Shown here: in pieces, positions 18,400 through 26,549 of the stretch
How positions within the stretch are numbered: position 1 is the stretch's first letter
Layout: every line of letters begins with the position of its first letter
Assembly: GCA_020200235.1 (NCBI GenBank)
Contig: JAIVJC010000150.1
Location: 1-34,935 of the forward strand
Length of the DNA stretch: 34,935 nucleotides
Origin: Acidobacteriota bacterium
GTDB lineage: Bacteria; Acidobacteriota; Blastocatellia; Pyrinomonadales; Pyrinomonadaceae
Reading direction: 5' to 3'
Made by a program: the position numbers and the translations under genes
The notes under the pieces: model-generated
What the model was told of the DNA's origin: nothing
Seen by the model: only the letters and a program-made list of their open reading frames with translations
Database searches by the model: none

Positions 18400-19626
18400 T
18401 CAAGCCCGCCGCTCGAAAAGGTAGGCGCTGTCGAAGAGCCGCCCCTTGCCGCCGTCGGGGGCGGCGGCGAATTGCCTGCGGCGCACCTCGCCGCGGCTCG
18501 AGACCGACCCGCTCCAGATCGCAGCCCCGGCGAACTCGCCCTTCTTGTTAAGGGCGTAGAAGTTCACGTCGATCTCTTTGAGCCGCCCCAAGTCGTTGCC
18601 GTAGCGCGCCGCGATGAGCTTGAGGGCGTCGAGACACGCCTGTTCGGGCGACGCCCCGCGCTTCATGTACTCGACGACGGTGCGCGCGCCGTTGATGTAG
18701 ATGACCTCCTCGCCGCGCCCCGTCGAGCCCGCCGCGCCGACCTCGTTGTCGACGTAGAGACCGCAGCCGATGAGCGGCGAGTCGCCGACTCTACCCGGTA
18801 TTTTCCAGGCGAGCCCGCTCGTCGTCGTCACGCCGCTGATGTCGAAAGCGTTGTCGAGGGCGATGCAGTTGATCGTCCCCGTCGGGGGCTTGCGCGCCAC
18901 CTCGTCAGCCCACGCGAGCAGATCGTCGCGCCGCTCGAAGTTGCCGCCCGCGTAACTTTCGGCGAGCAGGAAACTCGGCCGGCTGCGCTCGAGCGCGATC
19001 CGCCTCTGCCCGGCGGGCGAGGCGGGCGCGGGCGTGTAGGGGCTCGGGCCCCACTTGTCCGTCGGCGACATCGTCTCCCTCCAGCGCAGCCAGGCGATGC
19101 GCGACTCTTCCGTCAGAAGGTTCTCGTTCTCGAAGCCCATCGAGGTGGCGAAGTCGCGCGCCCCCTGCCCGACGATGAGGATGTGATCGGTGTGCTCCAT
19201 CACCGCCTTCGCGACCTTCGAAGGGGTCTTGACGCCGCGCAGTGACGCGACCGCGCCCGCGCGGCGCGTGGGTCCGTGCATCACGCTCGCGTCCAGCTCC
19301 ACGTCGCCGCGCTCGTTCGGCAACCCGGCGTAGCCGACCGAGTTGTCTTTCGGGTCGAGCTCGACGATGTTGACGCCCGCGACGACGGCGTCGAGCGTGT
19401 CGCCGCCCGCCTGCATCACCTCGACCGCCTTCGTCACGGCGGCGACGCCGTTCGCGCTCGAGACGGCGAGCGGCGGCTTCGAGGCGCGACCCTGCGAGGA
19501 GCCGCCGCGCGCGGGCTGCGACCCGGCGGCGAGGGCTTCGAGGTTCAGAGGCGTGACGACGGCGGCTGCCGTGACGCCCGCCGCGGCGCGACCGAGAAAC
19601 TTCCGGCGGCTCTTATTCATCTTCAT
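18400..19626 (-). CDS. Tat-exported N4-(beta-N-acetylglucosaminyl)-L-asparaginase / isoaspartyl peptidase family
   Basis: SRRKFLGRAAAGVTAAAVV Tat signal; DISGVTTTSGLAWKIPGRVGDSPLIGCGLYVDNEVGAAGSTGRGEEVI (Ntn nucleophile region). Confidence 0.92.
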   Translation of the reverse strand: MKMNKSRRKFLGRAAAGVTAAAVVTPLNLEALAAGSQPARGGSSQGRASKPPLAVSSANGVAAVTKAVEVMQAGGDTLDAVVAGVNIVELDPKDNSVGYAGLPNERGDVELDASVMHGPTRRAGAVASLRGVKTPSKVAKAVMEHTDHILIVGQGARDFATSMGFENENLLTEESRIAWLRWRETMSPTDKWGPSPYTPAPASPAGQRRIALERSRPSFLLAESYAGGNFERRDDLLAWADEVARKPPTGTINCIALDNAFDISGVTTTSGLAWKIPGRVGDSPLIGCGLYVDNEVGAAGSTGRGEEVIYINGARTVVEYMKRGASPEQACLDALKLIAARYGNDLGRLKEIDVNFYALNKKGEFAGAAIWSGSVSSRGEVRRRQFAAAPDGGKGRLFDSAYLFERRA

Positions 19627-19822
19627 GGGCTCAAGACCTCATCCGCGCCGATGCGGTCGCGGAGGCTGGAAGCAGGACGTGACGGTTAATGTGCGCGCAT
19701 CCTAGCAGATGGGAGGCGCGTGCTCAACAGCTTTTTTGATCGAGTGTCGCGCGCGGCTGTTCATGCTTGGCGCGCATCGTAAGTCGGCGCAGGCTGTGTC
19801 GGCTTGTGCGCTGGCGGAAAGA

Positions 19823-20191
19823 TCAACCCGCGCCCCCGGCAGTCTCTTCAGCGGACTTCGTCGTCTGCTCCTCGTAAAACTCCCGCGCGCGCTCCGCGAG
19901 TTGCGCCCCGACGGTGACGCGGTACGGGTGCTTGGCGACGAAGGGCGGGACGCGGCTGACGCGGGCGCCGAGCGACTCGAACGCGGCGACCGCAGCCTCG
20001 TCGCTCAACTCCTCGACTCCCAAATCTTCCGCCGCGCGTCGCAATGCCCCGCGCAGGCGATCCAGCGGCAGCTCGCGCCCGGCGAGGGCGAGCCCGCGCG
20101 CCTGAAACTCGCCGAGCGCGTAGAGCGCGAGCCGTTCGGCGTCCGCCGCGCCTTCAACCTTCTTCCGGTCGAAAAGTTTTGTCTGCTCCAT
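19823..20191 (-). CDS. Hypothetical protein
   Basis: 122-aa ORF, MEQTKLFDRKKVEGAADAERLALYALGEFQARG...; coherent composition, no recognised family. Confidence 0.5.
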   Translation of the reverse strand: MEQTKLFDRKKVEGAADAERLALYALGEFQARGLALAGRELPLDRLRGALRRAAEDLGVEELSDEAAVAAFESLGARVSRVPPFVAKHPYRVTVGAQLAERAREFYEEQTTKSAEETAGGAG

Positions 20192-20281
20192 CGGGGCGAT
20201 TGCTTAGCGGGATCGGGCTCGCGAGAGTTCGTCGGCGCGGGCGCCGCGCGCGACCGCAAGTGGCTCACGAACTAAGTATGT

Positions 20282-20869
20282 TCACGGAGGGCTGACGCGG
20301 CGCGGTCGCGTCGCCGCCTCGCCCTGCGCCTTCGTCCCCGCGGGCTGTGGGTTGCTCGCGCCCGCCCTCTGCGCTTCCGCTTTCTTGATCAGCTCCGCCT
20401 GCTCGTAGATGTCGAGCCGCGCGAAGAGGTAGAAAGGCTCGTTCGCGCGGACGGTGCCGAGGAAGCGGAACGTGTTGTTCAGCACTTCGCCGACGCGGAA
20501 GGTGGCGGGGCTGGGCGGCGTCTCGAAGAGCGTGCCCAGTTCGTCGCGCGCGACGGCGTATAACTCCGGCACGTAGTCGTTGTGCGACGTGCGCGCGATC
20601 TGGATCGCCATGCGCCGGAGCGCGTCGATGCGGTTCGAGTTGCGCCGGACGTAGGCGGCGCTCACCTCGCGGCGGCTCTCCCGCGCGTCCGTCACCTCCT
20701 GCTCGGCGTTCAAATAGCCGAGGTAGGCGCTGACGACCGGACCGAACTCACGCTCGCCACGGGCGCCCGCCCCCTGCGTCCTCGCCGGCGGCGCGAAGCA
20801 CAGCGACAGCGCGCAGACTATTAACAGCCGCGCCGCTCGGTGATGAAGTTTAACGGTCTCTTCGCGCAT
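20282..20869 (-). CDS. Hypothetical exported protein
   Basis: MREETVKLHHRAARLLIVCALSLCFAPPARTQG signal peptide; ORF extends upstream to 21106 with implausible sequence. Confidence 0.6.
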   Translation of the reverse strand: MREETVKLHHRAARLLIVCALSLCFAPPARTQGAGARGEREFGPVVSAYLGYLNAEQEVTDARESRREVSAAYVRRNSNRIDALRRMAIQIARTSHNDYVPELYAVARDELGTLFETPPSPATFRVGEVLNNTFRFLGTVRANEPFYLFARLDIYEQAELIKKAEAQRAGASNPQPAGTKAQGEAATRPRRVSPP

Positions 20870-21161
20870 GGCTCTACGCAGTTGAACGGGCGAGTTCGCC
20901 GGTCGCGTCCTGATGGGGGTGAAATCTTTTCGGGGGCGGCAGAAAGTGTACCACAGCCCGCGGCTCGACTCGGAAGCGCGATCGGCGCGTGACGAACGAG
21001 CCCCGCGTGTGACAAAAAGCCCCGCCCCGCAGGAGCCCCATCCGTGCGAACGCGCCGCCTCGGGCGCGGGCGCGAAATTGCGCCCCGCCTCGAAGCGGTG
21101 ATACATTTTCGACGCGCCACCAAAAACTTTAACCCGACTCGCGACAGCCTCGGTTCACCCG

Positions 21162-22445
21162 ATGACGGTCAACGACAACACAGGCGGCACGGGCGACGCC
21201 CCGAAGGCGGGCGAACGCGTCGCGCTCGGCGTGACGGGCGGCATCGCCGCTTACAAAGCCGCCGAGGTGCTGCGCGGCTTGCAGCGCGCGGGCTGCCGCG
21301 TGCGCGTCGCGATGACCGTGCACGCGACGAAACTGATCGCGCCGCTGACCTTCCGCGCCCTCTCCGGCGAGCACGTCGTCGTCGACGACTACGCGCCCGA
21401 CAACCCAGACCCCATCGCGCACATCACCTTCGCGCAGACGGTCGATCTCTTCCTCGTCGCGCCCGCCACCGCAGACATCATCGCCAAGTTCGCGACCGGC
21501 GTCGCCGACGACTTCGTCTCGACCACTTACCTCGCCTGCGACGCGCCCGTCCTCGTCGCGCCCGCGATGAACACGACGATGTGGGAGCACCCGGCGACGC
21601 GGCGCAACATCGAGACGTTGCGCGCCGACGGCGTCCGCATCATCGAGCCGGACGCGGGCGAGATGGCTTGCGGCACCATCGGGCCCGGACGCCTCAGCGC
21701 GCCCGAACGCATCGTCGCCGCCGCCCTCGAAATTTTGCGCGGCGGGGCGGCCCGAGGTGTGCGCGATCTCGCGGGCGAGCGAATCCTGATCACGGCGGGC
21801 GCGACGCGCGAGGAGATCGATCCCGTCCGCTTCATCTCGAACCGTTCGTCGGGTCGGATGGGCTTCGCGCTCGCCGAGGCTGCGCGCGAGCGCGGCGCCG
21901 AGGTGACGATCGTCGCCGGCGTCACGAGTGCGCCAAAACCTCCGGGCGTCCGTGTCGTCGAAGCCGTCTCCGCCGAAGCGATGATGAGAGCCGCGGCGAC
22001 CGAGTTTCAGAGCGCCACGGTCTTCATCGGCGCGGCTGCCGTCGCCGACTACCGCCCCGCCGGGCGCTCCGCCCAGAAGATTAAAAAGTCGGACGCCGCG
22101 CTCACGCTCGAACTCGTGCGCACGCCCGACATCCTCGCGACGGTCTCCGCGGCGCGCCAGCCCGGTCAGCTCGTCGTCGGCTTCGCCGCCGAGAGCGAGA
22201 ACGTGATCGAGCACGCACGCCGCAAGCTGCACGACAAACATCTCGACGCCATCGTCGCCAACGACATCACGCGCGACGGCGCGGGCTTCGACGCCGAGAC
22301 GAACGCCGTCACGATCATCACGGCGGATCGCGCGGAGCCGGTCGAGCTGCCGCTCATGTCCAAGCTCGAAGCCGCGCACAAAATTCTCGACGAGGTGGTT
22401 CGCCTGCGCGGCGGGCGCGCCGGGAAGTCCGCGCGCGCGAAGTGA
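21162..22445 (+). CDS. coaBC: Bifunctional phosphopantothenoylcysteine decarboxylase / phosphopantothenate-cysteine ligase
   Basis: ALGVTGGIAAYKAAEVLRGL, APAMNTTMWEHPATRRN, ITAGATREEIDPVRFISNRSSGRMGFALAEAA, AAAVADYRP motifs. Confidence 0.96.
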   Translation: MTVNDNTGGTGDAPKAGERVALGVTGGIAAYKAAEVLRGLQRAGCRVRVAMTVHATKLIAPLTFRALSGEHVVVDDYAPDNPDPIAHITFAQTVDLFLVAPATADIIAKFATGVADDFVSTTYLACDAPVLVAPAMNTTMWEHPATRRNIETLRADGVRIIEPDAGEMACGTIGPGRLSAPERIVAAALEILRGGAARGVRDLAGERILITAGATREEIDPVRFISNRSSGRMGFALAEAARERGAEVTIVAGVTSAPKPPGVRVVEAVSAEAMMRAAATEFQSATVFIGAAAVADYRPAGRSAQKIKKSDAALTLELVRTPDILATVSAARQPGQLVVGFAAESENVIEHARRKLHDKHLDAIVANDITRDGAGFDAETNAVTIITADRAEPVELPLMSKLEAAHKILDEVVRLRGGRAGKSARAK

Positions 22446-22469
22446 ATCGCGCGTCGCGCGTGAATTTTT

Positions 22470-23498
22470 ATGACAGACGACGCAAGCCGTGCGGAGTTTT
22501 TATCGCTCGTCGAGGGGCTGGGCGATCAGCTCTCGTACCTGCGCGAGCTGGGCGTCGAGGGCATCGAGGCTGGCGACTTCGCGGCGACGCCGATCCGGGC
22601 GGCGGACGAAGAGAACGCGCCGGAGAGAAAGTCACCGGCAGCCGCGCCGCCCGCGTCGGACTCCCGCGCGCTTCGTCGCAACGCCGAGGCGGAGTCGAGA
22701 CGGCCGCCGGTCGAATCGAGGGGTGCGCCGCCCACGCCGACGGCGCGCGTCGAACCGTCGCATCCGCCCGCGCGCCGCGAGCCCACGAACGTCTTGTACC
22801 AGACCGCCACGGAGCAGAAAGACATGGCGACACGAAAACCCGTACGCAAGCCCTCCGCGAACCCGCCCGCGCCGCGCGAGACGCTCTTCGGCGAGATCAC
22901 CCCGCAGGACGAGCTCTCGCTGCCGCGCCCCGGCGAGACGCTCGAATCGATCCGCGAGGACATCGGCGACTGCATGCGCTGCCCGCTCTGCTGCGAGGCG
23001 CGCCACACCATCGTCCACAGCGAGGGCAACCCGAAGGCGCGCCTGATGTTCGTCGGCGAGGCGCCCGGCGCCGACGAGGACGCGTCGGGGCGACCCTTCG
23101 TCGGTCGCGCCGGTCAACTCCTGAACAAGATCATCGAAGCCATCGGCTTGAAGCGTGAAGACGTCTTCATCGGTAACGTCAACCGCTGCCGCCCGCTGAA
23201 CAACCGCACGCCGACGACAGCCGAGGCGGCGACGTGCAAGCCATTCCTCTTGCGCGAGATCGCCATCGTGCGCCCCGAGGTGATCGTCGTCTTGGGCAAC
23301 ACGGCGATGAGAAATTTGCTCGACACGAAGGAAGGCATCACGAAGGCGCGCGGCAAGTTTCAGGACTACAAGGGCGTCAAGGTGATGCCGACCTTCCACC
23401 CGGCCTACCTGCTGCGCGACCCTTCGAAGAAGCGCGAGACGTGGGAGGACATGAAGCTCATCCGCGACTACCTCGCCAAGTCGAAGCCGGAGAGGTGA
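22470..23498 (+). CDS. Uracil-DNA glycosylase, family 4 (Fe-S), with long low-complexity N-terminal extension
   Basis: CMRCPLCCEARHTIVHSEGNPKARLMFVGEAPGADEDASGRPFVGRAGQLL; NRCRPLNNRTPTTAEAATCKPFL; TFHPAYLLRDPSKKRETWEDMK. Confidence 0.93.
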   Translation: MTDDASRAEFLSLVEGLGDQLSYLRELGVEGIEAGDFAATPIRAADEENAPERKSPAAAPPASDSRALRRNAEAESRRPPVESRGAPPTPTARVEPSHPPARREPTNVLYQTATEQKDMATRKPVRKPSANPPAPRETLFGEITPQDELSLPRPGETLESIREDIGDCMRCPLCCEARHTIVHSEGNPKARLMFVGEAPGADEDASGRPFVGRAGQLLNKIIEAIGLKREDVFIGNVNRCRPLNNRTPTTAEAATCKPFLLREIAIVRPEVIVVLGNTAMRNLLDTKEGITKARGKFQDYKGVKVMPTFHPAYLLRDPSKKRETWEDMKLIRDYLAKSKPER

Positions 23499-23517
23499 GC
23501 GAAACTTCTAGAACGTC

Positions 23518-24108
23518 ATGGCAGAGCTTTCACTCTTCGGCGACGACCCGCCGCCCTCGGACGAGACGGTCGAGGAGATCAACGCCGAGCTGTTGCGGCG
23601 GGCGAAGCAGCTGCCGCAGTACCGCGAGCGCGTCTTCATCTTCGGCGAGGGGCGGGAGGGCGCGCGCGTCGCCGTCGTCGGCGAGTCGCCGGGTCCGCCC
23701 GACATCGACTCGGGCAAGCCCTTCATGGGACCCGCCGGGCAGATGCTCGAACGCATCCTCGCTTCGATCGGTCTGCGCCGCGCCGACTGCTACCTCACCA
23801 ACGCCGTCAAGATGATCTCGACGGGCGACGAGATCACGCCCGAAGTGCTCTCGCTGTTTACGCCCTACCTGCACCGCGAGCTGGCGGCAGTCAACCCGCG
23901 CGTCGTCATCTCCTTCGGCAACACGCCGACGCGCGCGCTGCTCCGCACCAGGCAGCCCATCTCGAAACTCCGCGGCGAGTTCCACGCCTACCACTGCGCG
24001 CAACTGATGCCCACCTTCAACCCCGCCTACCTTTTACGCGACCCTTCCAAGAAACGCGAGGTCTGGGAGGACATGAAAAAAGTGCGTAGTTACCTCTCCT
24101 CGCTTTGA
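23518..24108 (+). CDS. Divergent uracil-DNA-glycosylase-superfamily protein without Fe-S cysteines
   Basis: VAVVGESPGPPDIDSGKPFMGPAGQMLERILASIGLRRADCYLTNAVKMISTGDEITPEVLSLFTPYL...TFNPAYLLRDPSKKREVWEDMKKVRSYL. Confidence 0.9.
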   Translation: MAELSLFGDDPPPSDETVEEINAELLRRAKQLPQYRERVFIFGEGREGARVAVVGESPGPPDIDSGKPFMGPAGQMLERILASIGLRRADCYLTNAVKMISTGDEITPEVLSLFTPYLHRELAAVNPRVVISFGNTPTRALLRTRQPISKLRGEFHAYHCAQLMPTFNPAYLLRDPSKKREVWEDMKKVRSYLSSL

Positions 24109-24337
24109 GCCGTGAGCGCCGGAGAGACATCCCGGCGGGTTAAATCGCCTTCGCGCGGCGCGCTTCGACAAAAATAATTTCTTTATTCTTGAAATGGAAT
24201 ACAATCTGCGCCCATTATGAGTGAACGGTCTTGAGCATCAAGTCAGCCTCTGGCGGAGCGCCATATGGCTTCACGTTGGGCGCGCTCCGCTGCCGCGGGG
24301 CTGGCATTACCACCACCCTACCTCAAGGAGAAAAGCG

Positions 24338-24619
24338 ATGGCTTGCGGCTACACGAGAAGCGAAATCGAGAAGATAGTTGTAGGTGTTTACCGGGGCGTG
24401 CTGAACGACCCGACTCTAACGAAATCCAGCCGTTTCGGTATCGGCAACGAAATTCCCATCGATAAGTTCGCGAAACGCCTCTTCGTCTTCCCCATCAAGA
24501 ATAGCGTGGACAGAATCCCCGACTGCATCGTTAAGAAGCTGACGCCGAGCAAGTGCGAGAAAGCTAAGATAATCAACGACGTGATAGACGCGCTCTGCGC
24601 CGAGTTTAAGATCACCTAG
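24338..24619 (+). CDS. Small hypothetical protein, weakly ACP-like
   Basis: RBS aaggag; MACGYTRSEIEKIVVGVYRGVLNDPTLTKSSRFGIGNEIPIDKFAKRLFVFPIKNSVDRIPDCIVKKLTPSKCEKAKIINDVIDALCAEFKIT. Confidence 0.6.
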   Translation: MACGYTRSEIEKIVVGVYRGVLNDPTLTKSSRFGIGNEIPIDKFAKRLFVFPIKNSVDRIPDCIVKKLTPSKCEKAKIINDVIDALCAEFKIT

Positions 24620-24765
24620 GCTGTCGGAATTCCGCTCATCAGTGTCGGCATCGTCATCCACGTAGGTCGATGCTCAAGTCCCGGCGCGCCGCCGCCTACT
24701 CGCCCCACCGCGGCATACTGTTCTGCCCAGGGGCTTCTGTTTTCCACTAAGGAGACAAAGAAAGT

Positions 24766-26340
24766 ATGAAGCCGTCACTCTCGTCTTTCGCCATCTCGTC
24801 TCTGCTCCTCCTACTGATAGTGTCGCCCGCCGCCGCGCGACAGGAGGTCGCCGCCTTTGTCGCCACGAACTCGCCGGCGATGAAAGCCCGCGCCGCTACG
24901 CCCACGAAAGCGGAAGAGGTGCGCTCCCAGATCAGAACCCTGAAGCGGCGGCGCGACGCGCTGCGGATGTATCTCTCGACGATCTCGCCCGACTTGCCAG
25001 ATGCCTCCGTCACGCGCCGCTCGATTTCAGAGTTGGAAGCCAAGATAGAGAGTCTGTCTTTGCCTCAAGACGGGGCGTCGTCCGGCGCGGCGGTCGGGTT
25101 CGCTGAGAACACACGGTCAGGAGACGCCAGCATCCCCGGCGCGCTCGCCCAGGGCACACCTGAATTCTTCCTCTCGCGCCCTGTGGATAGGAAGTCCGAC
25201 GAGTCGGTGCAGCCGACGCTCGCGTGGACCGAAGATCGGAATGGCAAGGCGACGAAATACATCGTCGAGGTCGCCACCGATCCAACGCGGAAGCCCGACG
25301 GGACTTTCGTCAATCCCGTCTTCACGAAGGAAGTTGACCCCAAGGGTGTCGCCGGGCAGAGCATCACGCTCGGCGAGGACGAAAAGCTACAGCCCGGCGT
25401 CACCTACTTCTGGCACGTGCTCGCACGCTATGCGCCGGGGGGCGGAGGAGCCAACCTCCTCCAGCCCGCGAGAAGGGGGAGGGACAAGAACGATTTGAGC
25501 CCGGAGCCGCGGACGTTCCACACCGTCTTCAATATCTTCGCGCGGCTGGAGAACAAGGGCTTCACCCTCCAAAGGACGGTCGCCGGCGACGACGCGACCG
25601 AGGGCGCGCAGTTCTCTTTTCTCCGCAGCTTCAACAAGGGCACGGTCTATTCCACAACCTTTGCCTTGATCCACAATCATGACTTCCCCCTGCAATCGAC
25701 TTGGGCGTTCTCGTCACAATTCTCGGTCGAGGGCGCGCTCACCAGCGACGAGTCCGAGTCCGAAGACGCGTGGCGTTTCCGCGGCGGCTTGATTATGGAT
25801 CACGGTGGGAAGTCACTTGAGAGTCTCCGCGGCTTTTACCTCTCGCTGGCGGCGAAGATGGAGGCAGACCAGGATTTCGAGACCAAGAAGCTCGCCTTCG
25901 AGGGGCTGTTCGTCCCGACCATCGCGTCGCTGAACATGGGCGCGACGAGCAACTCGGACGCATCGAAGAGCGTCCAGTTCAGGTGGCGTCCGTACTTCGG
26001 GATTGACGCGGGACACACCTTCCGGCGCGGCGACTCGAGCGAGACGGAGAGCACGATCCTCCGCCTCGCGCCGCGCGTCCGCCCCGTGCTCTACCTGAAC
26101 TTCCTGCGGAACGCCCTCGGCATCAAGAGCACGTACCTCTACGCCGACAACACCTTCTATTACCTGCCCCTGGAGAATACGAAGCGGAGACACAACTTCT
26201 TCGTCTCCGGCTTTAACTTCGACGTTTCGCCGAACTTTGGCTTCGGACTGACCTATAAGAACGGCGAGTCGGCACCCAAATTCAAGCGCGTCAACACCCT
26301 CGGCGGCGTGCTCACGGTGCGCTTCGGCAAGGAGGAGTAG
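24766..26340 (+). CDS. Exported protein with coiled coil, Fn3-like segment and beta-strand-rich (barrel-like) C-terminus
   Basis: Signal peptide MKPSLSSFAISSLLLLLIVSPAAA; PTLAWTEDRNGKATKYIVEVATDP...GVTYFWHVLARY (Fn3-like); alternating strands to ...GGVLTVRFGKEE. Confidence 0.65.
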   Translation: MKPSLSSFAISSLLLLLIVSPAAARQEVAAFVATNSPAMKARAATPTKAEEVRSQIRTLKRRRDALRMYLSTISPDLPDASVTRRSISELEAKIESLSLPQDGASSGAAVGFAENTRSGDASIPGALAQGTPEFFLSRPVDRKSDESVQPTLAWTEDRNGKATKYIVEVATDPTRKPDGTFVNPVFTKEVDPKGVAGQSITLGEDEKLQPGVTYFWHVLARYAPGGGGANLLQPARRGRDKNDLSPEPRTFHTVFNIFARLENKGFTLQRTVAGDDATEGAQFSFLRSFNKGTVYSTTFALIHNHDFPLQSTWAFSSQFSVEGALTSDESESEDAWRFRGGLIMDHGGKSLESLRGFYLSLAAKMEADQDFETKKLAFEGLFVPTIASLNMGATSNSDASKSVQFRWRPYFGIDAGHTFRRGDSSETESTILRLAPRVRPVLYLNFLRNALGIKSTYLYADNTFYYLPLENTKRRHNFFVSGFNFDVSPNFGFGLTYKNGESAPKFKRVNTLGGVLTVRFGKEE

Positions 26341-26479
26341 CGCGGACGCGTCGGGGCGATCACGCAGGGATTGCACGCCGCGTGTGACGATCCGATTCGA
26401 CGACAACAGTCGGGGCGGGGTCTGCTCGAAGAGCACCAGACCAGGCGGCTTTTAGAGGCGAGCCGCATTTAGTTTATCC

Positions 26480-26503
26480 CGAAAGCAGTCGCGCCTGCTT
26501 TCG
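26480..26503. repeat. 9-bp perfect hairpin upstream of priA
   Basis: cgaaagcag (26480-26488) tcgcgc ctgctttcg (26495-26503). Confidence 0.85.
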
Positions 26504-26549
26504 CCCGCAGAGCTTCAACTTCTACGCGACACGGGTTAACCTTCTCGCC

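Noticed and set aside
24165-24215. AT-rich stretch with ttgaaatggaatacaat considered as a sigma-70 promoter
   Set aside because: TTGAAA and TACAAT are only 5 nt apart; no convincing -35 at the correct spacing was found.
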